A stretch of DNA of 63,473 nt from Flavobacteriaceae bacterium (GCA_002862645.1 PKDQ01000026.1:130777-194249), one strand, 5' to 3'; shown: positions 35,619 through 45,423, counted from the first letter of the stretch. Numbers and translations: made by a program. Notes: generated by a model from the sequence alone, not told the origin.

Positions 35619-36400
35619 TGGATAACAAACGAACCAAACAGCTTAAAGCATTTGATCGGTTGTTGACTATTATGGACGAATTACGCACCAATTGTCCTTG
35701 GGATAAAAAGCAAACCTTTGCTTCTTTGCGTCACCTTACCATTGAAGAAACCTACGAACTCAGCGAAGCCTTACTGTCAGGCGATTTGGAAGAGGTTAAG
35801 AATGAATTAGGCGATTTGCTATTACATATCGTTTTTTATGCAAAAATTGGCAGCGAACGGAGCGCTTTTGACATAGGGGAAGTGGCAAATGCCATTTCAG
35901 AAAAACTTATCGATAGACACCCTCATATCTATGGCGAAGTAGAAGTTACCGACGAGACAGATGTAAAGAAAAATTGGGAAAAGCTCAAACTCAAAGAAGG
36001 CAACAAAGGGGTTTTGTCCGGAGTCCCTAAAAGTTTACCAAGCTTGGTTATGGCCAGTCGGATGCAAGATAAAGCCGCAGGCATTGGTTTTGATTGGAAA
36101 AGTATTGACGGGGTAAAAGATAAAATCAGCGAAGAGTTGGGAGAGTTGGACCACGAAATTAAACACGGCACAAAAGAAAAAATAACAGACGAAATGGGAG
36201 ATGTTTTCTTCTCGCTAGTCAATTATGCACGTTTTCTAAAAATCAACCCCGACGATGCACTCTCATCAACAAACAGGCGTTTTCGCCGCCGTTTTGAAGC
36301 CATGGAAAAGCAGGCAAAGCAGCAAGGGCAAGCTCTTGAAAACCTAACACCTGAACAATGGGAACAGCTTTGGCAAACAGCTAAAAAGGACCAGGGCTAG
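35618..36400 (+). CDS. mazG: Nucleoside triphosphate pyrophosphohydrolase MazG
   Basis: MazG removes pyrophosphate from noncanonical or excess NTPs. This 260-residue protein has two MazG domains: the first with RTNCPWDKKQTFASLRHL and ALLSGDLEEVKNELGDLLLH, the second with KISEELGELDHEI and EMGDVFFSLVNYAR, both bearing the EExxE..ExxD acidic pattern. It closes the ruvX-def-mazG operon; its stop overlaps the convergent DUF349 gene by four bases. Confidence 0.94.
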   Translation: MDNKRTKQLKAFDRLLTIMDELRTNCPWDKKQTFASLRHLTIEETYELSEALLSGDLEEVKNELGDLLLHIVFYAKIGSERSAFDIGEVANAISEKLIDRHPHIYGEVEVTDETDVKKNWEKLKLKEGNKGVLSGVPKSLPSLVMASRMQDKAAGIGFDWKSIDGVKDKISEELGELDHEIKHGTKEKITDEMGDVFFSLVNYARFLKINPDDALSSTNRRFRRRFEAMEKQAKQQGQALENLTPEQWEQLWQTAKKDQG

Positions 36401-38415
36401 TGTTTGTGTAAGGATTTTGCCAAACGCTTCTTTTCTTCTAAACCTTCTAGTCGTTTTTGATGCTTGGCGATGTCTTCATGAACTTTTATGACTATAGGAT
36501 TCTTGTCTTGATTTTTTCCAAAGAACTGAAGGTTGGTTTCCAGTTGGATGATCTCCTGTTTTATTTCACCAATGCGACGGTTCAGGGATTGTAATTCCTT
36601 GCGTATGCTATCATCATCCTCTTTCATGTTATCAAGTTTGTTTTGATAACTTTTTTGGGTGATTTCTGAAGATGAAAGACCAATGATCTTATATGCATCG
36701 TCAACCAAGCTTAAAAAATCTTGATTTATACTCATCTTATTTCTCGGGATATAGCCTATGGCATTCCATTCTGACACCATGTTGTAAATGTCTTTTTCAT
36801 TGGGTTTATCAGCTGAAGCAATCATATCTTGAAGAGATGACAACAGGGTCATTTTTTTATTGAGATTTTCCTTTTGCTTTTCGTTTTGCTGGTTGCGATT
36901 GGCGTCTTTGTTTTCAAAATATTCGTTACACAAGGCTCTAAACTGTGTGTTTAGTTTTATAAAATCTTCTTTTCTTACAGGTCCGGAAACCTTCCATTCC
37001 TTTTGTAAAGCGATGATTTTTAGTGTTGTTTCTTTGTGATTGGTTTGCTCCTTCAAGATTTCTGCTTGCGCAATAAGCTCCTTGCGTTTAGTAACATTAA
37101 TTGCGTATTCCTTTTTTAACGACTTGTAAAAACGATTCCTTTTCTTGCTAAACTGATTTGATGTTTTTTTGAAAGTTGACCAAAGATCGTTTCGTTGTTT
37201 TTCAGGGACTTTACCAATGGCAAAAAACGATTCTCGCAGGCCATCATAGGTTTTTGATAAATTATTGATATTGGTTTTAGAATTAAATTCTTTGGCGAGT
37301 AACTCTTCCATTTGAGAAAGGATAGCTCTTTTTTTAAGAAGGTTTTCTACGAAAATCTCTTCCTGATTCTTGATAAAATATCTTCGCTTGTCATGAACAA
37401 TTTTCGTGGCATCACTAAACCTTTGCCAAACCTCTTCACTGTGTTCTTTATCCACAGGTCCAAGTTCATCCTTCCATTTTTTGTGTAGTGTCTGTAAGTG
37501 ACGGAAGGCCTTTGGAATATCTTCCATGCTTGCCAGTGCCTCTGCCTGTTCGCAAATTTTCAACTTTTGCTCCAAGTTAAACTTAAAGTCCAACTCACGT
37601 AGCTCTCTGTTTAAGTGAAGGAAGTCATAAAAATGCCCAACATGGTGATGGTAGGTTTTCCAAATATTATTGGCTTCCATTCTAGGAACTTGCCCTGTTT
37701 CTTTCCAACGTCTTTGTAAATCTTTAAATTGTTTATAGGTGGTGTTTATATCTTGATCAACACCAATAAGTCCTTTTAATTCTTCTATCAGCGCCAGTCT
37801 TTGCTTAAGGCTCTGTTGCTGTTTTTCCTCAACGCTTTTGTAGTATGTGCCTCTATCGGATTTATATCTACGAATGAGATTGTTAAATTCTTTTAGTACT
37901 GGTGGATTAAAATAAAAGGCATCGGGATTGCCTCTTTCCGCAACAAAAGCTTGCCTTTGAGTGTCTTTAAGAATGGCCATTTCTTTTTCAAAAGCCTTGG
38001 TTAAGGCATCCACAGTGCTTTTTAAACTTTGAATGGGTTTGTTGCCCAATGCTTCGGAGAAATATTCCAACATTTTCTTGGGTTCTATACCGTCAAACAC
38101 TTGCTCCGAACGTTCAGCTTCAGTTGTAGCATCTTCTTCTTTGGTTTCTGCTTCTTCTTCTTCTTCTTCGGTTTCGGAAGCATCCTGCACAGCTTCGACA
38201 GGTTTTTCAGCGGTCTCAACAGTTTCTTCATGCTTTTTTTCGGATGCAGGGGCATCCTTTTCGGCTTGTTCCTGTGTTACCGCTTCAACGGCTGGTTGAG
38301 TAGGTTTTTCTGTGGTCTCGTCTTCTTTTTTGGCATTGGGGATAGAAGCTTCTTCACTTACGTTTTCGTCGTTTGCTTTTGGCAAATCATTGTCGGTTTT
38401 TTCCAACATAGTCAT
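36397..38415 (-). CDS. DUF349 repeat protein with acidic N-terminal region
   Basis: A 672-residue helical protein. Residues 1-110 are low-complexity and very acidic, rich in Glu, Ala and Thr (including EEEEEE). From about 150 onward, DUF349 repeats follow, each built around a conserved tryptophan: DLQRRWKETGQVPRMEANNI, TLHKKWKDELGPVDKEHSEE, KVPEKQRNDLWSTFKKTSNQ, LQKEWKVSGPVRKEDFIKLN. Basic coiled coils close the protein. DUF349 has no established function. The gene is common in Bacteroidota beside aroE, as here. An opposite-strand frame over the acidic tract is a shadow. Confidence 0.88.
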   Translation of the reverse strand: MTMLEKTDNDLPKANDENVSEEASIPNAKKEDETTEKPTQPAVEAVTQEQAEKDAPASEKKHEETVETAEKPVEAVQDASETEEEEEEAETKEEDATTEAERSEQVFDGIEPKKMLEYFSEALGNKPIQSLKSTVDALTKAFEKEMAILKDTQRQAFVAERGNPDAFYFNPPVLKEFNNLIRRYKSDRGTYYKSVEEKQQQSLKQRLALIEELKGLIGVDQDINTTYKQFKDLQRRWKETGQVPRMEANNIWKTYHHHVGHFYDFLHLNRELRELDFKFNLEQKLKICEQAEALASMEDIPKAFRHLQTLHKKWKDELGPVDKEHSEEVWQRFSDATKIVHDKRRYFIKNQEEIFVENLLKKRAILSQMEELLAKEFNSKTNINNLSKTYDGLRESFFAIGKVPEKQRNDLWSTFKKTSNQFSKKRNRFYKSLKKEYAINVTKRKELIAQAEILKEQTNHKETTLKIIALQKEWKVSGPVRKEDFIKLNTQFRALCNEYFENKDANRNQQNEKQKENLNKKMTLLSSLQDMIASADKPNEKDIYNMVSEWNAIGYIPRNKMSINQDFLSLVDDAYKIIGLSSSEITQKSYQNKLDNMKEDDDSIRKELQSLNRRIGEIKQEIIQLETNLQFFGKNQDKNPIVIKVHEDIAKHQKRLEGLEEKKRLAKSLHKH

Positions 38416-38465
38416 GATTTAAATCAATTCGAATATACAATTTATAGTATACCACTCAAAAAAAA

Positions 38466-39212
38466 TCACATATTCCATAAACGCCAAGAGGCTTCAGCTT
38501 GTGCTACTAACATATTTTCTCCATTCTCAACCTTAGCGCCTGCTTTTTTACCTGCTTTCATGAAGGCTGTTTCCGTCGGATTATAAATTAAATCGCACAG
38601 TACATGAGCACTTGTTAGTTGTGCATACTTAAGATTTGGTTTCTGATGTACGTCAGGATGGGTTCCTAATGGCGTGCAATTCACAATTAACTTGTGGTCT
38701 TTTAAGATTTTTTCTGTTAAGTCATCATAGGTTAGGTTGTTGAGGCCTTTTTTTCTTGAAACATATTGAGTTTTAATTCCCATTTTGTGCAATGCATAAA
38801 CCACCGCTTTAGAAGCACCGCCAGTGCCAAGCACTAATCCAGCGTTGATTTTTGCTGTAATCATAGGGGTAATACTCTTTTGAAAACCAATATAGTCGGT
38901 GTTATATCCCGTTGTGGTTCCGTCATTATTAAATACAATGGTGTTCACCGCACCAATTGCTTTTGAAACTTCATCAAGATTGTCAAGAAAGGTCATCACT
39001 TCTTGTTTGTATGGAATGGTAACATTCATCCCTTTAAGGTGAGGTGTTTGTAAAAACGTCTTAAAATCAGTTAAATTGGGTAAATCAAAATTTTGATACG
39101 AGCAGTGATCAAGCGCCTCGTTTTTAAATTTCTTAGCAAAGTATGCTCTTGAAAAGGAATAGTCTATACCCTTGCCCAAAAGTCCAAAACGCAATTTATT
39201 TTTTTCGCTCAT
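38466..39212 (-). CDS. aroE: Shikimate dehydrogenase
   Basis: AroE reduces 3-dehydroshikimate with NADPH on the way to aromatic amino acids. The 248-residue protein starts RFGLLGKGIDYSFSRAYF and has the catalytic lysine motif MNVTIPYKQEV, the NADP loop LGTGGASKAVVYAL and NCTPLGTHP. It is slightly shorter than E. coli AroE (272). It overlaps the downstream end of the first DUF368 gene by 17 bases. Confidence 0.94.
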   Translation of the reverse strand: MSEKNKLRFGLLGKGIDYSFSRAYFAKKFKNEALDHCSYQNFDLPNLTDFKTFLQTPHLKGMNVTIPYKQEVMTFLDNLDEVSKAIGAVNTIVFNNDGTTTGYNTDYIGFQKSITPMITAKINAGLVLGTGGASKAVVYALHKMGIKTQYVSRKKGLNNLTYDDLTEKILKDHKLIVNCTPLGTHPDVHQKPNLKYAQLTSAHVLCDLIYNPTETAFMKAGKKAGAKVENGENMLVAQAEASWRLWNM

Positions 39213-40125
39213 AATAATCTAGTAAAAACACAACAAGTAAACCTACAACACACCATGAAATGGCCCAGCTATTTTCGGATATATTATTTAGTTTGGTAAA
39301 ATTAGTAATTCTATTTGGAGGCCAAAGAATAAACAGCGATCCAAAAACAAACCCAATCAATACGGCTTGCAGCTCGTCTTTGGCACGTTGTTGGATTTTG
39401 TGAATAAGCGCTGACAAGCTGCTGATACCAGTTAATGAGCCCAGTAGGAATACAGCAAACATAAGGGCATACGTCTCGTCTTGAGGGAGTAGTTCAATGC
39501 TGCTAAACGGACTTATGATATATCTGCCTAGGGCATTTACACTGTCTACAAGGAGTAGAGAATAATTGCCCATTAAAATGAGTAAAAACGAACCCGATAA
39601 GCCTGGTAAAGTCATGCCTATGATGCTCAAATAGCCACACAAAAAAATGTATAAGAGGTTGGTGTTTTCTTCAGATGGGGATAACACACTCAAGCCGATA
39701 CCTATAGTTAGGCCTACAAAGCCAAGCAACAAATTTCTTTTACGCCAATTACTAAAGTCTCTATATAAGATAATCGCAGATGCCAAAACCAAACCAAAGA
39801 ATAATGACCATACTTTTAGTGGATAGGAATTTAAGGCAGCATCCAGCATTAGCGAAAGGGTGAAGTAACTTAGTATAACCCCAATAAATAAGGCTATTAA
39901 AAACGTACCATTAATATATCGCCAAAAAGTTCTAAAGCGTCCTCTGAAAAGCAGCGATATGGCTTTGAAATTTAGGCGTTGAAAGGAAAAAATAAGCTCT
40001 TCATAAAAACCTGTCACAACCGCAACTATACCACCTGAAACCCCTGGAATTTTATTAGCGATCCCCATGGCAATCCCTTTGAGGATTAATAAAATGTAAT
40101 CTGACAATGATCGTTTAGCCATCAT
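39196..40125 (-). CDS. DUF368 membrane protein (PopT-like), copy 1
   Basis: A 309-residue membrane protein with about eight to ten hydrophobic segments. It shows the family double motif, NKIPGVSGGIVAVVTGFYEE near the N-terminus and LPGLSGSFLLILMGNYSLL in the middle, which marks an internal repeat. DUF368 members were reported to translocate undecaprenyl phosphate back across the inner membrane (PopT), which supports peptidoglycan and glycan synthesis. It starts 11 bases inside the second copy, so the two are co-translated. Confidence 0.87.
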   Translation of the reverse strand: MMAKRSLSDYILLILKGIAMGIANKIPGVSGGIVAVVTGFYEELIFSFQRLNFKAISLLFRGRFRTFWRYINGTFLIALFIGVILSYFTLSLMLDAALNSYPLKVWSLFFGLVLASAIILYRDFSNWRKRNLLLGFVGLTIGIGLSVLSPSEENTNLLYIFLCGYLSIIGMTLPGLSGSFLLILMGNYSLLLVDSVNALGRYIISPFSSIELLPQDETYALMFAVFLLGSLTGISSLSALIHKIQQRAKDELQAVLIGFVFGSLFILWPPNRITNFTKLNNISENSWAISWCVVGLLVVFLLDYYERKK

Positions 40126-41056
40126 TTTTTTTGTTAAATTTCTCTAAAAAATACAACAAACATAATGCTGCTATAAATGCGACAGTAGCCAAAACCACCT
40201 GTGCATCGGGGTTGGAGAATTCTGGCAGCATAGCTGTTGTCGGTAGCGGCTCTTCAATTCCTTTGCTATTGGTGTAGTTTGCTGTGATTTTTTTCCACGG
40301 CCATACTTTGTACAATGAGCCTATTAAAAAGCCTGTCATGGTAGCCAAAATGATGTTTTTATGTTGAGAAAAAAGCCAACGCAAGACCCTTGCAAAAGCT
40401 TTTAGCCCTATCAATCCTCCTGCAGCCATTACCAATAAAATAATCAATCCTTCAATTTCAAAGGACTTTATCTTATCTAGTGCACTCAAGACAGTTTCGT
40501 ATGCACCAAGTAAAATTAGAATAAAGGCTCCAGAAATTCCGGGGAGTATCATGGCAATAACCACTAGCATACCGCAGAAAAATAGATATATCAAGCTATT
40601 AGATCCTGAGCTGGGCGTAATTAACCCTATTCCCAAAGCAAGAAGAAAACCTAATGCCATGGCTGTGAAAGCGGGAATATTCCATCTAGAAACACTGTTT
40701 TTTAAAACAAAGGTACTTGCTAATATCAGTCCAAAGAAAAAGGCCCATAGTGGGATAGGATAGGCAGTAAGTAGCCATGAAATACCACTGCTTACTATTA
40801 GTATGCCAGTGGCAACACCAAGGGCTAACAACGATAGAAATGATCCATCAAGAGATCGCCAAGCCGCTTTTCTATTGAAGCCTAGCAATTGTAAGAGTAG
40901 TATAAATGAAACCTTGTCAATGGATTTAATGAGTCTTTCATATATATGTGTGATAAAGGCAATGGTACCTCCAGAAACACCCGGAACCACATCGGCTGCG
41001 CCCATAGCCAAGCCTTTTAGATAGATGACAATATGTTCTTGCATGGATTGCTTCAT
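40115..41056 (-). CDS. DUF368 membrane protein (PopT-like), copy 2
   Basis: A tandem paralogue of the gene at 39196, 313 residues from the ATG at 41056 (the frame is open to 41089). The motif pair is DVVPGVSGGTIAFITHIYER and LPGISGAFILILLGAYETV, again an internal repeat, with about eight to ten membrane segments. It should also be an undecaprenyl-phosphate translocase of the PopT type. Two copies side by side are either redundant or act as a heterodimer; the divergence between them is large enough to suggest different roles. Confidence 0.87.
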   Translation of the reverse strand: MKQSMQEHIVIYLKGLAMGAADVVPGVSGGTIAFITHIYERLIKSIDKVSFILLLQLLGFNRKAAWRSLDGSFLSLLALGVATGILIVSSGISWLLTAYPIPLWAFFFGLILASTFVLKNSVSRWNIPAFTAMALGFLLALGIGLITPSSGSNSLIYLFFCGMLVVIAMILPGISGAFILILLGAYETVLSALDKIKSFEIEGLIILLVMAAGGLIGLKAFARVLRWLFSQHKNIILATMTGFLIGSLYKVWPWKKITANYTNSKGIEEPLPTTAMLPEFSNPDAQVVLATVAFIAALCLLYFLEKFNKKNDG

Positions 41057-41105
41057 TAGACCCAAGTGCTGGAATGTAAAATTACGCAATCGGGCGTAAA
41101 GAATA

Positions 41106-42491
41106 CTATGAAATAGATAAGGTGTCTTTTACCAAGACTGTAGCCCTTGAGGTTGGGAAAGTTTCATACAAAACATCCAGTTCATTGGGATTAATAGCAT
41201 AGGCATTTTTAAGAAAAAAAGATGCTTCATTTGCTTTCGCTTGCATCATATAAAACCCAGCGAGCATGTAGTTTAGAGAGCTGTTCTCAGGGTGAAACTC
41301 CAAACCTTGCTGTAAAGTCTCAATCCCTTTATTATAGTCTTGTAATTGTAATAAGACACCCGCCCAGTCTAACCAAGTTTGTAGTTCGTAGTTCCCATGA
41401 TTTACCAAACGTTCGTATGCGAGATTTGCTTCTTCGAAGAAGCCCAAAGCTTTATTAGACTGTGCATACAAACGCCAATACATCACGTGACCGGAATCGA
41501 TTTTAACAGCTTTCTTGACGTAGTGCAGTACTTTTGCATAGGATTTGTTGCGCATATAGTGCCCACACAGTGCCAGCCAGCTTTTATCTAACAAAGGGTC
41601 TTCGTGTATGGCTTTTTTAAGAAACTTAATACCCAATTCATCATTTTTGAGTTTTAAATGACATTCGCCAATGCGCAGGAGTGCAAAAGCTGTTGGGTCA
41701 TCAATGCTAAGTGTAATTTCATAATGATTAATTGCTTCATTATATCTTCCTAATTGTTCCAATGCCTTGCCTATCTCTAGATATGCACCTATAAACTTAT
41801 CATCGCAAATGATAGCAAAATCAAAAGCCGTGATGGCTTGCTCATACATGTGCTTGACCAAATACTGTCTTCCTAATTGATGCCATGCAACTTCGTTGTA
41901 GGGGTCTCTGTTCAAAAACTCATTCATGTAGGCAATTGCACCATCAGCATCCTTTAAAGACTCAAAGCAATAAATGATGTTGTACAAGGAATGATTGTCC
42001 GTTACTTCTTCCTCCAAACATCTAATGAAATACTCTTTTGCCATAAAAAAGGCATCCAAGTAGAGGTATTCCATAGCAAGAAGCGAATGAAATTCATATT
42101 TGTTGTCTGCATAGGTCAGTCCTTTTTTAAGAGATTCGACAGCCTCTTGATGCTCATTGCACTTGGATTGTATTACCGCCAAGTGCTGGAAGGCGTAAGC
42201 ATTGAAGGGTTCAACAGCGATAAGTTTATCCACAAGAGTTCGAGCCTCTTCGTATGAACTCGTTAGGGTGTAATATTCTATTTGGAGTAAAATGAGTTCG
42301 GTTGCATCAGGGTGTTGGTTGAGTCCAACTTCAATCACTTTTTTTGCCATGCTCAGGTTGGCGGCATCAATATAATACTGTCCAATTTCTTCAAACTCTG
42401 AGGCATCGAAAAATTGAATTTCGTTTGTTTTGAGCATCGACTCAAAACGCGAAATAGGTAAATCAGAAAAATCACTAAATGGAAACTCCAT
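41106..42491 (-). CDS. Tetratricopeptide repeat protein
   Basis: A 461-residue protein made almost wholly of TPR-like helices (about ten repeats; for example YEQAITAFDFAIICDDKF, YNEAINHYEITLSIDDPTAF). No signal peptide or membrane segment is visible, so it should be cytoplasmic, most likely a scaffold. The start MEFPFSDFSDLPISRFE is clear. It is followed 16 bases after its stop by the second DUF368 gene and is downstream of a class III aminotransferase. A partner cannot be inferred. Confidence 0.85.
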   Translation of the reverse strand: MEFPFSDFSDLPISRFESMLKTNEIQFFDASEFEEIGQYYIDAANLSMAKKVIEVGLNQHPDATELILLQIEYYTLTSSYEEARTLVDKLIAVEPFNAYAFQHLAVIQSKCNEHQEAVESLKKGLTYADNKYEFHSLLAMEYLYLDAFFMAKEYFIRCLEEEVTDNHSLYNIIYCFESLKDADGAIAYMNEFLNRDPYNEVAWHQLGRQYLVKHMYEQAITAFDFAIICDDKFIGAYLEIGKALEQLGRYNEAINHYEITLSIDDPTAFALLRIGECHLKLKNDELGIKFLKKAIHEDPLLDKSWLALCGHYMRNKSYAKVLHYVKKAVKIDSGHVMYWRLYAQSNKALGFFEEANLAYERLVNHGNYELQTWLDWAGVLLQLQDYNKGIETLQQGLEFHPENSSLNYMLAGFYMMQAKANEASFFLKNAYAINPNELDVLYETFPTSRATVLVKDTLSIS

Positions 42492-42571
42492 AACTTGATT
42501 TTGTTTATATAAATCTAAAAATTGAATTTCAGCTTACTATAGTCTTGTTGACTCAATTTTCAACAAAGTAA

Positions 42572-43762
42572 TCAACACTCTGTTTGGTTGAGTACTTCGA
42601 TAAGGGTTTTACAGGCTTTTTTAATCTGTTTTTCAGAAATAGTCAGCGGTGGAGAAATTCGCACAGCCTTCGGTTCAAAAAGCAGAAAAAAGAGCAAAAC
42701 ACCTTCTTTCAAGCATTTTTTTACGAGTGTTTGTGCTGTTTTTGTGTCTTCCATTATGAGTGCGAGCATAAGACCCTTACCCCTGATAGCCTTGATTTTA
42801 GGGTGAACAAGTAATTTTCGAAACAGTTTTTCTTTCTCAAGTGTCGCTGCTATCAAATTGCTATTTAGAATGGTATCCAACGTAGCTCGGCAGGCTGCAG
42901 CAATGACTGGATTTCCTCCAAAAGTCGTAATGTGTCCAAGCGAGGGCGATTGTTTGAGCTGTGCCATGTGTTTTTGATCTGCTATAAAAGCTCCTACAGG
43001 AAGTCCACCTCCAAGCCCTTTTCCAATTACTAAAATGTCAGGTGCTATTTCGTGATCCATGAAGGCAAAGAGTTTTCCTGTGCGTCCAATTCCTGGTTGA
43101 ATTTCGTCTAGAATAAAAAGCGCACCAACATCTTCACAACGTTTTTTAACTTTTTTTAGATACCCCTTTTCTGGCACAATAAATCCAGCACCTCCTTGAA
43201 TGGTTTCTAAAATAACAGCAGCTGTTTGGCTTGTGATATTTTTAAGATCCTCAGGATTGTTAAAGCGTATAAAACGAGTTCCTGGTATAAGAGGTCTGTA
43301 TGCACTTTTTCGCAATTCGTATCCCATAACACTCATAGCTCCCATGGTGTTTCCATGATAGGCTTTTTTTGCCGCTATAATTTCAGCACGTCCAGTTACA
43401 CGTTTGGCCAATTTTAATGCACCTTCTATAGCCTCGGTTCCCGAATTGGTTAAATAGGTAGTGTTTAGGTGTTGCGGCAAGTGATCGGCCAGCAACTTGG
43501 CTAGTAAGACAGGTTCTTTTTGGATAAACTCTCCATAGACCATCACGTGGAGGTATTTGCTTAATTGTTTTTTTATAGCACGAACAATTGTAGGATGTCG
43601 ATGCCCTAAGCTACATGCAGATACACCAGCTACCAAATCAAGGTACTTTTTTTTGTTGCTATCATATAAATAGCACCCCTTTGCACGAACAATTTCAAGT
43701 TCCATTGGATATGGTGTTGTTTGCGCTTGGAAATCTTTAAATAACGATGCAAGTGAAGCCAT
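42572..43762 (-). CDS. Class III (fold-type I) PLP aminotransferase
   Basis: The 396-residue enzyme has the PLP features of the acetylornithine/GABA aminotransferase group: TNSGTEAIEGALKLAKR, KAYHGNTMGAMSVMG, LFILDEIQPGIGRTGKL (pyridine Asp) and DILVIGKGLGGGLPVGAF (PLP lysine), then TFGGNPVIAAACRATLD. It is most like ArgD or a flavobacterial aspartate-aminotransferase-family member; substrate cannot be fixed. A second class III enzyme (rocD) is at 51037. The start is six bases from the OstA-like gene, so they share a transcript. Confidence 0.85.
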   Translation of the reverse strand: MASLASLFKDFQAQTTPYPMELEIVRAKGCYLYDSNKKKYLDLVAGVSACSLGHRHPTIVRAIKKQLSKYLHVMVYGEFIQKEPVLLAKLLADHLPQHLNTTYLTNSGTEAIEGALKLAKRVTGRAEIIAAKKAYHGNTMGAMSVMGYELRKSAYRPLIPGTRFIRFNNPEDLKNITSQTAAVILETIQGGAGFIVPEKGYLKKVKKRCEDVGALFILDEIQPGIGRTGKLFAFMDHEIAPDILVIGKGLGGGLPVGAFIADQKHMAQLKQSPSLGHITTFGGNPVIAAACRATLDTILNSNLIAATLEKEKLFRKLLVHPKIKAIRGKGLMLALIMEDTKTAQTLVKKCLKEGVLLFFLLFEPKAVRISPPLTISEKQIKKACKTLIEVLNQTEC

Positions 43763-43767
43763 TGCAG

Positions 43768-45414
43768 TTATCTTTTTAATTTTATTGGGACTCCTTCTAT
43801 TTCTGCCTGATCATCCTTTATGTTGAAGCGTTCGAGGTCTATGCCGTGAAACAGATCTTCCTTGCTGTATATTCTCTCATCTTCTCGCCATGTAAAACCA
43901 AGTAACTGCCTGGTGTTTTCAGGAAGGTCATCAGGGGGATAAACGACCCCATCGGGATTTGTAAAAAAAGTGATTTTTTCGATACCACTGTCTTCAAATT
44001 CTAAGCGCAATGCACTGCAGATGGCTTTATCTATGCCTGTCAGTTCAAGAGTTTCATCATCATAGATATAATAAACCATTTCTGTATTCTGAACAACGTC
44101 TACTATTTCAAGACTTTTACCTTTGAATTTGCCCTTTAATTGGAGCCCTTTGATTTGATTAAAATTAGCTGCATTTAAACTGTCTTGTTCAATGACAAAA
44201 GCATTATTGTAGATAAGTAGTGAATCCAATATTTCTTTTTCAGTGTCAATAGTAAGGTGGATCTCGTCTCCTGTCATTTGACTTTCATCTGACCATAATA
44301 TAGGGTTGCGATCTGCGATCTCTTGAGGTGTTAAATATTGTAAATCACGATCAGTGATTGGACGCCTAATGAGCTTTGCGCGTCCAGAAGTTTGATTAAA
44401 GTGAATAGAGTCTGTTTTACCACTCAAATCTTCTTTGTAAATGCGTACATCGTGAAATCCACGTATGATTCGTTGTTCAGGGGGACCAGTTGCAATAAGT
44501 GTATCTGCATGAATATAAAGGGAATCGAGTTCAACTACATTGATTGCAACCGCTCGGTGCGTTACCATAGCCGAGTCTTTTTCTTTAAATACCTGCCCGT
44601 AATTCCCCGTGATGATGGAATTATTTATAGTATCGGTCATACGAATATTTTGGGTGGCCGACGCATATTTTTTGGTATCATTAAAATAGATGCTATCGCC
44701 AAGGATATTGCGATTGTTGTAGTCAATAGAAGCGTTTTTCTTAAAGAAACCTTCTTTCTTGACTGTATTATAAAATCCTTCATGGCAGCGAACCACATAA
44801 TCTTCTCCTATAATCGTTGTGGCTCCGTAAAAAAAAGCGTGCTTTGTTTCAGTGTAAAAATCCATGCGTGCAGAAGTCAAGGTAAAATCGGGATTGTTGA
44901 CCACTACTTTGTTTTCAAACGTGTATTTTTTGCTTTCAGAAATATAAGTACCTCTTTTGCTATTAATCGTAGTCAAGCTGTCATAAACTGTTCCATTGGC
45001 AGGGTAGTAGGCTATGTTTTTAACTCTGTCAAAATAAAGTGTATTCGTTTTAAGCAGCATTTCCTTGTTGTCAAGCACAACCTGTTCTTTTGCCACGGCT
45101 AAGTTTATTTTACCATCATAATTGACAGTCTTACTTGTTAGCACCAAGCTATCCCCTTGGACGATGCGAACATTTCCAAAGGCATCAAATCTATTTTCTT
45201 TTTTATAAAAAAAGGCCATATCAGACCATACATCCATCCCTTGATGCACCAGATGTACTTGTTTGGTAGCACTTCGTTCTAAGATATTAGCTCCAGGAAA
45301 GTTTTCTTCATCTAGCTGAAAAGATCCCGCTTGACGTATTTCTATTTCTTTTTCCTGTGCCCATAATCTACTAGCGGACAATAGCAGTAAACAAGAAAAG
45401 AGAACAGCTCTCAT
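43768..45414 (-). CDS. OstA/LptA-like periplasmic protein
   Basis: The 548-residue protein has a signal peptide (residues 1-19, ending RLWAQ) and repeated beta-strand units typical of OstA/LptA jellyroll domains: YKKENRFDAFGNVRIVQGDS, TINSKRGTYISESKKYTFEN, NDTKKYASATQNIRMTDTI. The family carries lipopolysaccharide across the periplasm. The length is about three times LptA, as in other Bacteroidota members. It sits between an aminotransferase and purA. The lipopolysaccharide role is inferred from family only. Confidence 0.85.
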   Translation of the reverse strand: MRAVLFSCLLLLSASRLWAQEKEIEIRQAGSFQLDEENFPGANILERSATKQVHLVHQGMDVWSDMAFFYKKENRFDAFGNVRIVQGDSLVLTSKTVNYDGKINLAVAKEQVVLDNKEMLLKTNTLYFDRVKNIAYYPANGTVYDSLTTINSKRGTYISESKKYTFENKVVVNNPDFTLTSARMDFYTETKHAFFYGATTIIGEDYVVRCHEGFYNTVKKEGFFKKNASIDYNNRNILGDSIYFNDTKKYASATQNIRMTDTINNSIITGNYGQVFKEKDSAMVTHRAVAINVVELDSLYIHADTLIATGPPEQRIIRGFHDVRIYKEDLSGKTDSIHFNQTSGRAKLIRRPITDRDLQYLTPQEIADRNPILWSDESQMTGDEIHLTIDTEKEILDSLLIYNNAFVIEQDSLNAANFNQIKGLQLKGKFKGKSLEIVDVVQNTEMVYYIYDDETLELTGIDKAICSALRLEFEDSGIEKITFFTNPDGVVYPPDDLPENTRQLLGFTWREDERIYSKEDLFHGIDLERFNIKDDQAEIEGVPIKLKR

Positions 45415-45423
45415 GTGTATTTA

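Noticed and set aside
38139-38180. The TTC-rich repeat tract as a phase-variable microsatellite
   Set aside because: It is the Glu-coding run of the DUF349 protein in frame; triplet changes would not shift the frame.
38029-38586. A 185-codon plus-strand frame rich in Phe, Gly and Cys opposite the DUF349 acidic region and the end of aroE
   Set aside because: It is the mirror of the Glu-rich codons (GAA/GAG) of the real gene; it crosses two genes and has no motif.
44392-45102. A 236-codon open frame on the plus strand opposite the OstA-like gene
   Set aside because: The minus-strand frame has a signal peptide and family repeats over its full length; the plus-strand frame has no start context, no recognisable motif and poor residue composition, so it is a shadow.
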